A program made the position numbers and the translations under genes. A stretch of DNA of 64,000 nt from the NCBI GenBank assembly GCA_023053575.1, contig JAKZAP010000009.1:15543869-15607868 (forward strand), read 5' to 3'. Shown here one piece after another: positions 31,832-39,409 of the stretch (positions are counted from its first letter, which is position 1; each line of letters opens with the position of its first letter). The DNA comes from Branchinecta lynchi (taxonomy: Eukaryota; Arthropoda; Branchiopoda; Anostraca; Branchinectidae). Under the pieces are notes generated by a model. That model was given only the letters and a program-made list of their open reading frames with translations, made no database searches and was not told the origin of the DNA.

Positions 31832-32401
31832 CTACTTTACTTTTGCTTCTTTTTTGATGTCCCCGTTTTTTGACTTCCTAGGTCTTCCACGTACCCCATG
31901 ACCGACAACTCTTTGTGTTCCAGGAAGTGTTAGCGCTCCACCTGTGTTGACATCATCGATTTTTTCCTTCTTAGGTCTACCAAGTACACCATTACCGTTA
32001 ACTTTTTGTGTTCCAGGAAGTTTTAGCGCACCACCTGTGTTGGTCATTTTATCCATAATTTTCTTACCAGCGAATGTACCCAAAGCAGCAGCACCACTTG
32101 TTAAAGCTGCCTTACCAAGGGTAATTGCTAGCGGTATTAAAAATGGAAGTAATCCACCTTTTTGAATCGCTTCTCTCATCTGCTTGTATGATACATCAAT
32201 ATCACAACCCTTATTATTCATTTTACAGGTTTCAATTTTATCAATTTGTCGTTTACTTAAAAGTAACTTAACTGGTTCTCGTTCATTTTGTCTACTATGA
32301 CTAACACGTATCTGACATTTTTGTTTAGCATCAAAGCATTTCTTCAGCTTTCCTTTCTGAAGCTTTGACAAATAAACTGTATACTCCATTGTTTCAACCA
32401 T
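31832..32401 (-). CDS. Basic AT-hook virion/core protein with hydrophobic helix
   Basis: 189 residues. The N-terminal 80 residues are Lys/Arg-rich and contain two diverged repeats around L-S-K (V-Y-L-S-K-L-Q-K-G, L-L-L-S-K-R-Q-I-D-K). Residues 83-115 form a long hydrophobic segment starting G-G-L-L-P-F-L-I-P-L-A. The C-terminus has two copies of a ~26-residue repeat, N-T-G-G-A-L-x-L-P-G-T-Q-x-V...G-R-P-K/R-K, at 121-146 and 152-177. The second ends R-G-R-P-R-K, a canonical AT-hook, and the first G-R-P-K-K is AT-hook-like. It may package or condense the genome, comparable in position to adenovirus core or pX-like proteins. The start is in CCCTAATAAATG. A slippery heptamer at codons 178-179 leads into the protease frame. 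Confidence 0.75.
   Translation of the reverse strand: MVETMEYTVYLSKLQKGKLKKCFDAKQKCQIRVSHSRQNEREPVKLLLSKRQIDKIETCKMNNKGCDIDVSYKQMREAIQKGGLLPFLIPLAITLGKAALTSGAAALGTFAGKKIMDKMTNTGGALKLPGTQKVNGNGVLGRPKKEKIDDVNTGGALTLPGTQRVVGHGVRGRPRKSKNGDIKKEAKVK
31865..31871 (-). promoter_or_regulatory. Candidate -1 frameshift site A AAA AAC (AT-hook protein to protease)
   Basis: In the AT-hook gene frame the codons are AAA AAC preceded by A, a canonical retroviral-type slippery heptamer, followed directly by GGGG. The -1 frame has a stop at 31,878-31,880, just before the site, and is open from the site through the whole protease. The geometry is therefore that of a gag-pro overlap. No clear downstream stem is visible by eye. 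Confidence 0.65.
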
Positions 32402-32431
32402 TTATTAGGGAATAAATTTATCTTATAAAAT

Positions 32432-33055
32432 TTATTTACCAGCCATCATTTTTTCTATTCTGGTAACGAATGGTTTGTCAACAGGTTTTAGCTCTAGCTC
32501 TAGAAGCCTTTTTAAAATATTTACTACTGCTCTTTCAATATTATCGATACGAGTTTTTTGACCAGCAATCTTTCCTTCAATTATACCGTTATGGGTGTGT
32601 TGCCCAAGAAGCTTTTTGTCATAATCTAAAAGATTCATAGTTAACGTTGCTAAATTAACAGCATCATTTTTGTTTCTAGGGTTTTGAACATTTGTTATCA
32701 ATTTGTTCTCAGCATCAATTTCTTTCTCATTAACTCGAATTATTTCTTTTACAAATAACCCTTTATCATTAATCCTTACCAATAAATTTTTAGGAGAATC
32801 ATGTACCGCAGTTAATCTGTTGATATCTTCGCTAAAATACTGATTTATCCCCACTTGTTGTGCGGTAATTTCTTCTTTAAATTGATTCAAAATAATAGTC
32901 ATCAACCTTAAGCTAATCGCATCCTGATCTGCTTTGGCATCACCTAAATTAACAATTCGCCTATCCTGTAGGTTAATGTTACCGTTTTCGTCAGTAACTA
33001 CCTTTGCATTCGATTCGTTACTAACCTTTTTTCCGACACTACCAAATTTATTCAT
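32432..33055 (-). CDS. Fibre-like trimeric protein
   Basis: 207 residues. It has repeats of the kind used in phage and viral fibres: I-N-L-Q-D-R-R-I-V-N-L-G-D-A-K-A-D-Q-D-A-I-S near residues 27-50, and N-K-L-I-T-N-V-Q-N-P-R-N-K-N-D-A-V-N-L near 117-135. The pattern n-x-I-x-N-x-x-x-P-x-x-x-x-D-A-V-x belongs to triple-stranded beta-helix stalks. A helical heptad-like C-terminal segment follows (I-D-N-I-E-R-A-V-V-N-I-L-K-R-L-L). It could be a vertex fibre or attachment protein; this is inference from the repeats and from position between core protein and ATPase. The start is in CTATAATAAATG. The frame is intact and shorter than adenovirus fibres. Confidence 0.6.
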   Translation of the reverse strand: MNKFGSVGKKVSNESNAKVVTDENGNINLQDRRIVNLGDAKADQDAISLRLMTIILNQFKEEITAQQVGINQYFSEDINRLTAVHDSPKNLLVRINDKGLFVKEIIRVNEKEIDAENKLITNVQNPRNKNDAVNLATLTMNLLDYDKKLLGQHTHNGIIEGKIAGQKTRIDNIERAVVNILKRLLELELKPVDKPFVTRIEKMMAGK

Positions 33056-33071
33056 TTATTATAGAAATAAA

Positions 33072-33749
33072 TTATCCGGTAAATTTTTCAAAGTTTTTCC
33101 TGTACTTAAGGGTTTTATCTTTTATTTTTAAATCTATGAAGAAAAAACCGTAGCCCTTGGTTGCAGTCTCGAATTGTTTGAGAAATTTTTCATTGTCTAT
33201 ACTGGATACATGGCTTTGTCTTATTAATTTTACTTCTTTTGGATTAGAACACTGAAAGAATGCAAAATAATTGCACTGGAGCCTTACCACCTTTGGCGTT
33301 TTATGATAGCTTTGAGACAAGTAAATAATTGAGGCATTTTTCTTTCTTCCTCTTATGAATAAATCTTCTATTTTCTTCTGGTCTTTTTCAGTGACAAAAT
33401 CGTCAAAGATAATCAAGTTTTGGTACTCAGGGTCTAAGTCGTCAACATCGACAATATCATCAAGATTGTTACTTACTCTTAAGACTTTCGATTTGCATTG
33501 TGACTCCAAAGTGGTTAAATTGGTTATAAGGTCTTGATATTTATCTTCTTCAAGATCTTTAGCATACAAGTATATTCGGTTGAAACAAAGATATTCATAA
33601 ATTAAATTCAAAAGAAGGTTAGTTTTCCCTGTTCCAGAACTACCACAAATTAAGAGTCTGAATGGCCACTGAGGTGCAAGGTCGTGCTTATTCTGATAAG
33701 TGTTCTTTTCACTAAAATCATAGACTTTGATTGGAGCCTTTTCATTCAT
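33072..33749 (-). CDS. FtsK/HerA-type genome-packaging ATPase
   Basis: 225 residues. Walker A is G-S-S-G-T-G-K-T at 36-43, and Walker B is N-L-I-I-F-D-D at 111-117, followed by F-V and, after a helix rich in charged residues, S-I-I-Y-L-S-Q-S-Y, a sensor strand. Arg 157 or 158 in the following K-V-V-R-L region could serve as arginine finger. The length and motif spacing match the A32/FtsK-HerA packaging ATPases of Polintons, virophages and adintoviruses, which pump the genome into preformed capsids. The start is in CCTAAATAAATG. The fibre-like gene begins 16 bp downstream. Upstream is a tandem repeat array, then the polymerase. Confidence 0.93.
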   Translation of the reverse strand: MNEKAPIKVYDFSEKNTYQNKHDLAPQWPFRLLICGSSGTGKTNLLLNLIYEYLCFNRIYLYAKDLEEDKYQDLITNLTTLESQCKSKVLRVSNNLDDIVDVDDLDPEYQNLIIFDDFVTEKDQKKIEDLFIRGRKKNASIIYLSQSYHKTPKVVRLQCNYFAFFQCSNPKEVKLIRQSHVSSIDNEKFLKQFETATKGYGFFFIDLKIKDKTLKYRKNFEKFTG

Positions 33750-33777
33750 TTATTTAGGAAGAATTTTTCATTATAAG

Positions 33778-34084
33778 ATTTACTTGAGTATTTTAAGTAT
33801 ATACTTGAAGTTTTGAAGTAGGTACTTGATTTTTTTAAGTAGGTTCTTGAATTTTTGAAGTAGGTACTTGATTTTTTTTAAGTAGGTACTTGATTTTTTG
33901 AAGTAGGTACTTGAATTTTTTAAGTAGGTACTTGAAGTTTTGAAGTAGGTACTTGAAGTTTTTAAGTAGGTACTTGAATTTTTTAAGTAGGTACTTGATT
34001 TTTTTAAGTAGGTACTTGAAGTTTTGAAGTAGGTACTTGAATTTTTTAAGTAGGTACTTGAATTTTTTAAGTAGGTACTTGAAT
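33778..34084. repeat. ~20-bp tandem array AAGTAGGTACTTGAATTTTT
   Basis: About fourteen copies of a 20-22 bp unit, each with the near-palindromic AAGTAGGTACTTG core and an A/T spacer, fill the space between the polymerase stop codon (34,085-34,087) and the ATPase gene. The array abuts the stop with no gap. It can form many small hairpins, so it could act as a terminator or spacer. Its core resembles the hAT-like MITE in the first NANS intron (47.6-47.8 kb). Confidence 0.9.
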
Positions 34085-37000
34085 TTAATGTTTATAACCT
34101 AAAGGTAAAGTGTGTATTTTATCGCTTGTTACTATCCTTTTATCATCCTTAGGATCTAACGCTTTTTTATTCTGTTCTTCTAGAAACATATTGTGCTTGT
34201 ATGATGTTAAGTTATACTGGGTTACAGAAAGGTTTTCAATATTTCCAAACAGTACATCCTTATAGTTTTGAAGTGTAATTTTATCTTTAACTATATTGGT
34301 TTTTATTCCTTTCAGTTTTTTGCTAGCTTTTGAAGGGTCTTGGTTGTCCTTTAAATAAGCATATACTTTTGATCGTAATCCAACAAACTCTGTCATAACC
34401 TGTCCACCTAATTCATCTTTCATCATTCCTATCACTTTCTTATTTACACTAGGAAACCCATATGGATTATCTTTCGCATACTCAGATGTATCGAACCTCT
34501 CATTCAAATCCTGTTTGATATCTTGATAAAAATCTTCAGTTCTAATATCATATATGAAAGAATCAGTGTCCATATAACACAAATCAATTTTATCTCCATA
34601 TTTAGGCTTCATATAATCATAATGGAATTCATACATCAATAACTTGGATAGTTCCAATACAGCAAAGCCGATATACATTGGTTTGTCTAATTTTATCTTT
34701 TCCTTCGACATTCTTGCTACTGAAAAGTTTTCACTAAAAATTATTTCAGATTTAAAGTTGGGTTTCTTTATTATTTTTTCTCTTGTTGCATCATCCGTTA
34801 TTATTTCCATATCCGCTCGCTTCCTTACGTTTTCCATAGTTTTTCCAAAGCAAGCATTATTCATAAGCTTAAAGAAATCCTTTTCAAAGTCATTTGTACC
34901 TTTAGTTCTAAGTGCTGTGTTGTGGTCTATGTATCCTTTTAAGTAAGCACTTTCAGTGAATCCTAGTATTCTGTGTACTCTTTTCAATATCAAACCTTTT
35001 TGTAAATAAAATTCTAGATTCCTGTGGTGAACTACATAGTTGGTTTTATCTAATACTGTGGTACATAGCTTACCGTTAAAGTGTTCCGGTGCTAATGGTA
35101 AATCCTTGTGTAATTCATGTAGTTCTTTTGGATATTCTAAATCTACCTCATATATAGCACCTACATTCTGTAATTTCATTATCGAATTGATATGAGTTTT
35201 TAGATGGTTGTAATACTCGATTGATTCGTATTCATTCCTTTCTTTCAAATCATCCGGTATGCAAATGAATTGGAAATCATTCGCTGGTAAATTCTGCGAC
35301 ATTGCCCACCCATATAAATTATTTTTATCTAAATACACTAAATAATTAGATGGCTTATTCTTATTATAATCACTTGTATATTTATTATTTGCTTTTGCGT
35401 ATCTTTTTATACATTGGGATACACCACCTCTTATTCCTTTTTCTATAAAGGTATACATGTCTTCCTTTGAGAATAACGGCAAGTCTACTTTCGAATGCTT
35501 TAGGAAAGCATCCCATGTTAGTCCTGGAGCTGAGAAGTAATGAAGTGGATCCAGATCATAATTATGTATACACACATTTCTGAAATTCTCTACAAAATCC
35601 GACAATATTAAAACATCACTTTTTAGGTACAACTTGGTATAATCAAGTAAAGTTTCACAGTTAAATTGTTTCCATATAGATACCGCTCTTTTATAATCAC
35701 TTTTGTCAATACCTTTCCCCGTCAACCTAGAATAAAAGCTTTCAATGGATGGTAACTTTGTACAATTCATTTTATCGAAACTATCTACGAATTCATAGGG
35801 ATACACCCCTTTTTTAATTATTTCTTTGAATTGATCGTCATTTTTGAAGCTGTTAGATGTGAATTTGAAATTCTGTCTTAGATGATTACAAGGTACTTTG
35901 CAATCACATGTTGCTAAATTTGCTGATAGTTTGTCTAAAGATGAAGCCATAAATCTAATTGAATCTATAAACCGCATCTCATATTTTATTTCCGTATCCG
36001 CTTTTGTAATAATTATTGATTTTGAGAATGAGATGAAACTTTCTGCACTTTCAAAAATTCCGTTATCAGGTATCAATTCTCTAACAAATAAATGAGAATC
36101 ATATTTTGATAAATTATGCATTACTACCGGGATATGCCTAGGAATCCTGTATTTCATATTACATTCAGCATGAGCAAATCCCCTATCTTCTCCTGTCATG
36201 TGGTCGTGATCAAAGTGAGGATTTTCAGTAATTTCAGTTGTACAGATGTGACAAGTCTTATTCATTAGATTTTTCCATTTTTCGGTAATTTCTGCATTGG
36301 TATAAGTATGGTTTCTTTGTCTGCTTTCATATTTCTTTGCAATTTCTGTGGATACTTTTGTAACGGTTTTAACAAAATGTTCTGCAGCGTCTTCACCGAA
36401 ATAGTCATAGTATTTGTTCTGGTTTGTATCAAAGGAACAGCATACCTGAAATCCGTAAGCAAATGGTTTCTGTTTGGCCACTTTTATTGTTTTCTTCCCG
36501 TTTACTTGATTGTACTCTTCGTTATAAGACTCAAAGTCGGCTATTATGCAATAAGGTACTTTCATTTGTTTTGCAATATTTTTATATTGTATACTTGAAC
36601 CTTCAGGAGGCATTATAATATCAGGATCTTCGCAATTATTTTTACTCTCATGTTTTTCATATTGTTCTTCTTTTGTAAAATGCCTTCCGCAAAAAGTGCA
36701 GAGGTATGTCTTTTTTTGTCTTGTAGATATTTGAGTGCCGACTAGTTTGCTCAGATCCTTTACCAGTACGTAATGATTATCGAAATACAATAAATTAATA
36801 ACATGTTTAGCTGTTTTGCCATTGATTGTACTTTTTAGTATATGACTTCTGATTATTTTCTCTTTATCAATTTGAAATAAGCAAATCTTAATGTTATATT
36901 TATTTTCAAATGTGTGTATATCTTGTGTATCCATCGGGAAGTTAGTAATCCCTTTGAAATCAAATTCGTTTTCATATTGTTTATAATTTGATAGTCTATC

Positions 37001-38149
37001 AACATGATCCTTAGCTGGATGTAGATTTGCTAAGATAGACCAAAGGAAACATTTCTGGTCGTTATTTTTTATATTTATACACGCTTTTTTATTTTTTACG
37101 AAATCTGGCAGTATTTTAAACGTTCCTCCCATGTAAGATTCTATTCGTGTCATCCTATAATCAATTCCTTCATACCGACTAAATTGTAGCCCAGATCGAG
37201 GGGTATTACTTAAAGAACTCAGTCTCTTGTTATTATCATCCAAATGACTATGAGTAAGTATGCTATTTTTATTTAAAATCCAAGAAGTACTGTTGTAAAA
37301 TACTACTACTTCTTCATCATTTTCCTGTCTATAGAATGTAACACGAGTTACAAACTGAACTCTATATTGATAAAGTTCATTCATTCGCCGCTGTAAATCT
37401 GCGAAAGTAAAAGCAATAAGAGTATCTTTTTCTCTTCCATTGCTTTCAATAGAAACATTGATGGTATAAAGGTTTTCCGTTTCCCTAGAAATAGTAGGCT
37501 GCTGTTCTTCTTCCGTTATAAATAAATGATCAGGAATTAATTTTTCTTCTTTGATTTTTTTCTTATTTATAAAGAGAGTTGATAAACCAATTGGTTTCTG
37601 TCTACTGTTATCACGTCTTTCTGTTTGATCTCTTATGATATCTCTATTTTTCTGTTCGGAATCTTTATGTTTGGTAATAATATTATTATAGTATTCTCCA
37701 ACTCTTTTTAGTACTTCTTCTCGGTTTCCGCGAGTTGATAGGTTCTTGTTTTTCAGAAATTTCTTTAATTCGCTTGTCTCTTTTTCTTTGTTATCATTGT
37801 ATTCTTGTTTTAGTTTTGTAATGGTGATATTATTTTCTTTTATCTCATCTTCCAGAATGGTTCGTAATCTCGGTTCTGGTTTGTAGTCGGATGGTCTGTT
37901 CTTATTATGAGTTCTTTCGTTTCTGCGTTCAATTTTAATTTTATCTTCAGCTATCAAAATATACTTATTAAGATGGTTTATTATATTATTTGTTATTTCA
38001 TGTTTCTTAGCTCCATTTGTTTTGATTTTATTAATTTTCGCATAAGTCCGCAGTTCATTATATGTGTATAGCGATAATCTTTGTATACCCGCTTTGTTGT
38101 TTGATATAACCTTTTTACAAAGCTGAATAACCTCTGCAGTATTCATCAT
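34085..38149 (-). CDS. Protein-primed family B DNA polymerase (Polinton pPolB)
   Basis: 1354 residues, within the range for animal Polintons. N-terminal region: two SAP-like helices (about 25-58 and 126-155), a domain with Cys 367 (C-F-L-W) and His 459 (N-H-Y-V-L) resembling a papain-like fold common at this place in Polinton polymerases, and a C2H2 finger (C484, C487, H500, C506). Exonuclease: D538-x-E540 (motif I), H-N-L-S-K-Y-D (II, about 678-684), Y841-x3-D845 (III). A Cys/His insert (C633, C636, H645-H650, H660, C663) looks like an endonuclease VII-type zinc site. Polymerase: motif A D941-x3-L-Y, motif B K1094-L-M-N-N-A-C-F-G, motif C Y1192-M-D-T-D-S, then K-V-Y near 1261. It replicates the element from protein-bound ends. 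The start is in CTATTAAATGATG. Intact. Confidence 0.97.
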   Translation of the reverse strand: MMNTAEVIQLCKKVISNNKAGIQRLSLYTYNELRTYAKINKIKTNGAKKHEITNNIINHLNKYILIAEDKIKIERRNERTHNKNRPSDYKPEPRLRTILEDEIKENNITITKLKQEYNDNKEKETSELKKFLKNKNLSTRGNREEVLKRVGEYYNNIITKHKDSEQKNRDIIRDQTERRDNSRQKPIGLSTLFINKKKIKEEKLIPDHLFITEEEQQPTISRETENLYTINVSIESNGREKDTLIAFTFADLQRRMNELYQYRVQFVTRVTFYRQENDEEVVVFYNSTSWILNKNSILTHSHLDDNNKRLSSLSNTPRSGLQFSRYEGIDYRMTRIESYMGGTFKILPDFVKNKKACINIKNNDQKCFLWSILANLHPAKDHVDRLSNYKQYENEFDFKGITNFPMDTQDIHTFENKYNIKICLFQIDKEKIIRSHILKSTINGKTAKHVINLLYFDNHYVLVKDLSKLVGTQISTRQKKTYLCTFCGRHFTKEEQYEKHESKNNCEDPDIIMPPEGSSIQYKNIAKQMKVPYCIIADFESYNEEYNQVNGKKTIKVAKQKPFAYGFQVCCSFDTNQNKYYDYFGEDAAEHFVKTVTKVSTEIAKKYESRQRNHTYTNAEITEKWKNLMNKTCHICTTEITENPHFDHDHMTGEDRGFAHAECNMKYRIPRHIPVVMHNLSKYDSHLFVRELIPDNGIFESAESFISFSKSIIITKADTEIKYEMRFIDSIRFMASSLDKLSANLATCDCKVPCNHLRQNFKFTSNSFKNDDQFKEIIKKGVYPYEFVDSFDKMNCTKLPSIESFYSRLTGKGIDKSDYKRAVSIWKQFNCETLLDYTKLYLKSDVLILSDFVENFRNVCIHNYDLDPLHYFSAPGLTWDAFLKHSKVDLPLFSKEDMYTFIEKGIRGGVSQCIKRYAKANNKYTSDYNKNKPSNYLVYLDKNNLYGWAMSQNLPANDFQFICIPDDLKERNEYESIEYYNHLKTHINSIMKLQNVGAIYEVDLEYPKELHELHKDLPLAPEHFNGKLCTTVLDKTNYVVHHRNLEFYLQKGLILKRVHRILGFTESAYLKGYIDHNTALRTKGTNDFEKDFFKLMNNACFGKTMENVRKRADMEIITDDATREKIIKKPNFKSEIIFSENFSVARMSKEKIKLDKPMYIGFAVLELSKLLMYEFHYDYMKPKYGDKIDLCYMDTDSFIYDIRTEDFYQDIKQDLNERFDTSEYAKDNPYGFPSVNKKVIGMMKDELGGQVMTEFVGLRSKVYAYLKDNQDPSKASKKLKGIKTNIVKDKITLQNYKDVLFGNIENLSVTQYNLTSYKHNMFLEEQNKKALDPKDDKRIVTSDKIHTLPLGYKH

Positions 38150-38450
38150 TTAATAGGGGAACATTTTTATTAATAAATTTCTCCCGTCTGAGTTTTGTCA
38201 GCCGTAAAGAAAAGCACTGGTTTTCCAAATCCTTTACTATGTATTTTCCGACGCCCTTATGGGTTTCGCACATGCTTTACTACTAGTCACGGGTTTCCTT
38301 TATTCTTTACTACTCTTGACGAAATCGGCATTTGGTTACTACTCTTAACGAAAATCCGCTTTTGGTTACTACTCTTGACGAAATCGGCATTTGGTTACTA
38401 CTCTTTATTTTGTTAGAAATATTTTTCGAAACAATTTTATTATATTATAA
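38150..38450. promoter_or_regulatory. Divergent intergenic region with ~32-36 bp repeats
   Basis: The space between the leftward polymerase and the rightward membrane-protein gene. About three tandem copies of 'ggttactactctt(g/a)acgaaa' plus 'tcggcatttt' type spacer occur at 38,315-38,405. TAAATG start signals lie on both outer edges (CTATTAAATG at 38,149 and TTATAAATG at 38,451). It is the only clear divergent promoter region of the element. The control role is inference. Confidence 0.55.
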
Positions 38451-38870
38451 ATGGAAGAATTAGAAAAGAAAATGTATGTTTACCGTCGCAGTTACAAGTA
38501 CTACAATCGTATAAGTAATAGCTTACTTGTATCCAAATTCCTCTTTTCAGCAGCAGGAATGTCTGCGTTTCTAGTGCTACCGCTAGCTTCTTTAAGTTTG
38601 GGTGCTGTTATCATCGAAATAATTGAAAAGCAATTAAGTATTGCTGATAGAAAAGCAGAATTTAGGACTATTTATGATTTTTATACTGAGTTGTTGTCAA
38701 TGCTAAAATGCGGACAGTTAACAATTGAGGAGGTAATTCAGAGAGAAACAGAGATGCGTAAAACCTTTCGATTTTTTCCTCGCGAAAAATACATGAAACA
38801 AGTCCGTCTGAATGGCTATAAATATTGTAATAAATCTATAAAAATTCAAGAGAAATTACCAAACATATAG
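38451..38870 (+). CDS. Polinton-encoded membrane protein, function unknown
   Basis: 139 residues. A basic, Tyr-rich N-terminus (M-Y-V-Y-R-R-S-Y-K-Y-Y) is followed by a hydrophobic stretch at about 24-57 (L-L-V-S-K-F-L-F-S-A-A-G then L-V-L-P-L-A-S-L-S-L-G-A-V-I-I), long enough for one or two membrane passes. A charged helical tail follows (I-E-E-V-I-Q-R-E-T-E). I do not recognise the family with certainty. Small membrane proteins at the polymerase-distal side are common in Polintons. The start is in TTATAAATGG, like the other genes. It is the only non-TIR gene on the plus strand. The intact frame in a compact genome argues that it is functional. Confidence 0.75.
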   Translation: MEELEKKMYVYRRSYKYYNRISNSLLVSKFLFSAAGMSAFLVLPLASLSLGAVIIEIIEKQLSIADRKAEFRTIYDFYTELLSMLKCGQLTIEEVIQRETEMRKTFRFFPREKYMKQVRLNGYKYCNKSIKIQEKLPNI

Positions 38871-39409
38871 TCTATTGCTATACTGAATATTGTTTCCTAA
38901 CTGTCAAACAGATCTTTATTTCATACGCGCATTAATGAGCTGCGTCATTCAAAGGTCTCGCCGCCAATTTGGGATGTAATTACAGTCTCCGGCGTGACTA
39001 ACACAATCTCATCTTAACTCGGAAACTTGTGCGAATTGAACAAGGACCCTTGGTGTAGTGGCTCAACGCTCGGCCGAACGTTGACTCATCACCATTCAGA
39101 CCTTCGAATCCCACTGACCGCAGTTTCTGTTTGTCGATAGTGGGATGGTAATAAAAACTTGCGGGTTCCCCGTTCAGGGCCCCCCAGACTAAGGCCACAT
39201 CACCACAAACACTACACCAATCGGGGTGTACCAACATCACACCTCTTAATTTTCAAAGTCTGGGGGTGTGGGGTTTTGCAAAAATATTTTATAAAGTTCA
39301 AAATCGGTAATCATCATATCATCATGCAAACTCAGTACTGCGTTTTTATCTATCGCATTTATGTGATAAACGTGGTTGGTTTCTATTACCAGATGTTTCA
39401 AAGCGATTG
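38871..39409. other. Non-coding gap inside the Polinton
   Basis: About 540 bp between the membrane-protein gene and the right TIR. It is the only sizeable spacer apart from the tandem arrays, and contains a SINE-like segment (39,047-39,260). GC content is higher than in the neighbouring genes, which fits a foreign insertion. Confidence 0.6.
39047..39260 (+). repeat. tRNA-derived SINE-like insertion
   Basis: 'ggtgtagtggctcaacgctcggc' resembles a tRNA A box and D arm, and 'gaccttcgaatcccactg' about 45 bp later resembles a B box and T arm. The anticodon arm does not pair well, so this is not a working tRNA gene. A GC-rich unrelated tail follows. A SINE head is the simplest reading. I could not identify target duplications. 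Confidence 0.4.

Noticed and set aside
33778..34084. CRISPR-like array
   Set aside because: Units are contiguous, with 5-8 bp A/T spacers of no diversity, inside a eukaryotic mobile element.
39047..39120. tRNA gene
   Set aside because: A- and B-box-like words are present, but acceptor and anticodon stems do not pair. A SINE-like head fits better.
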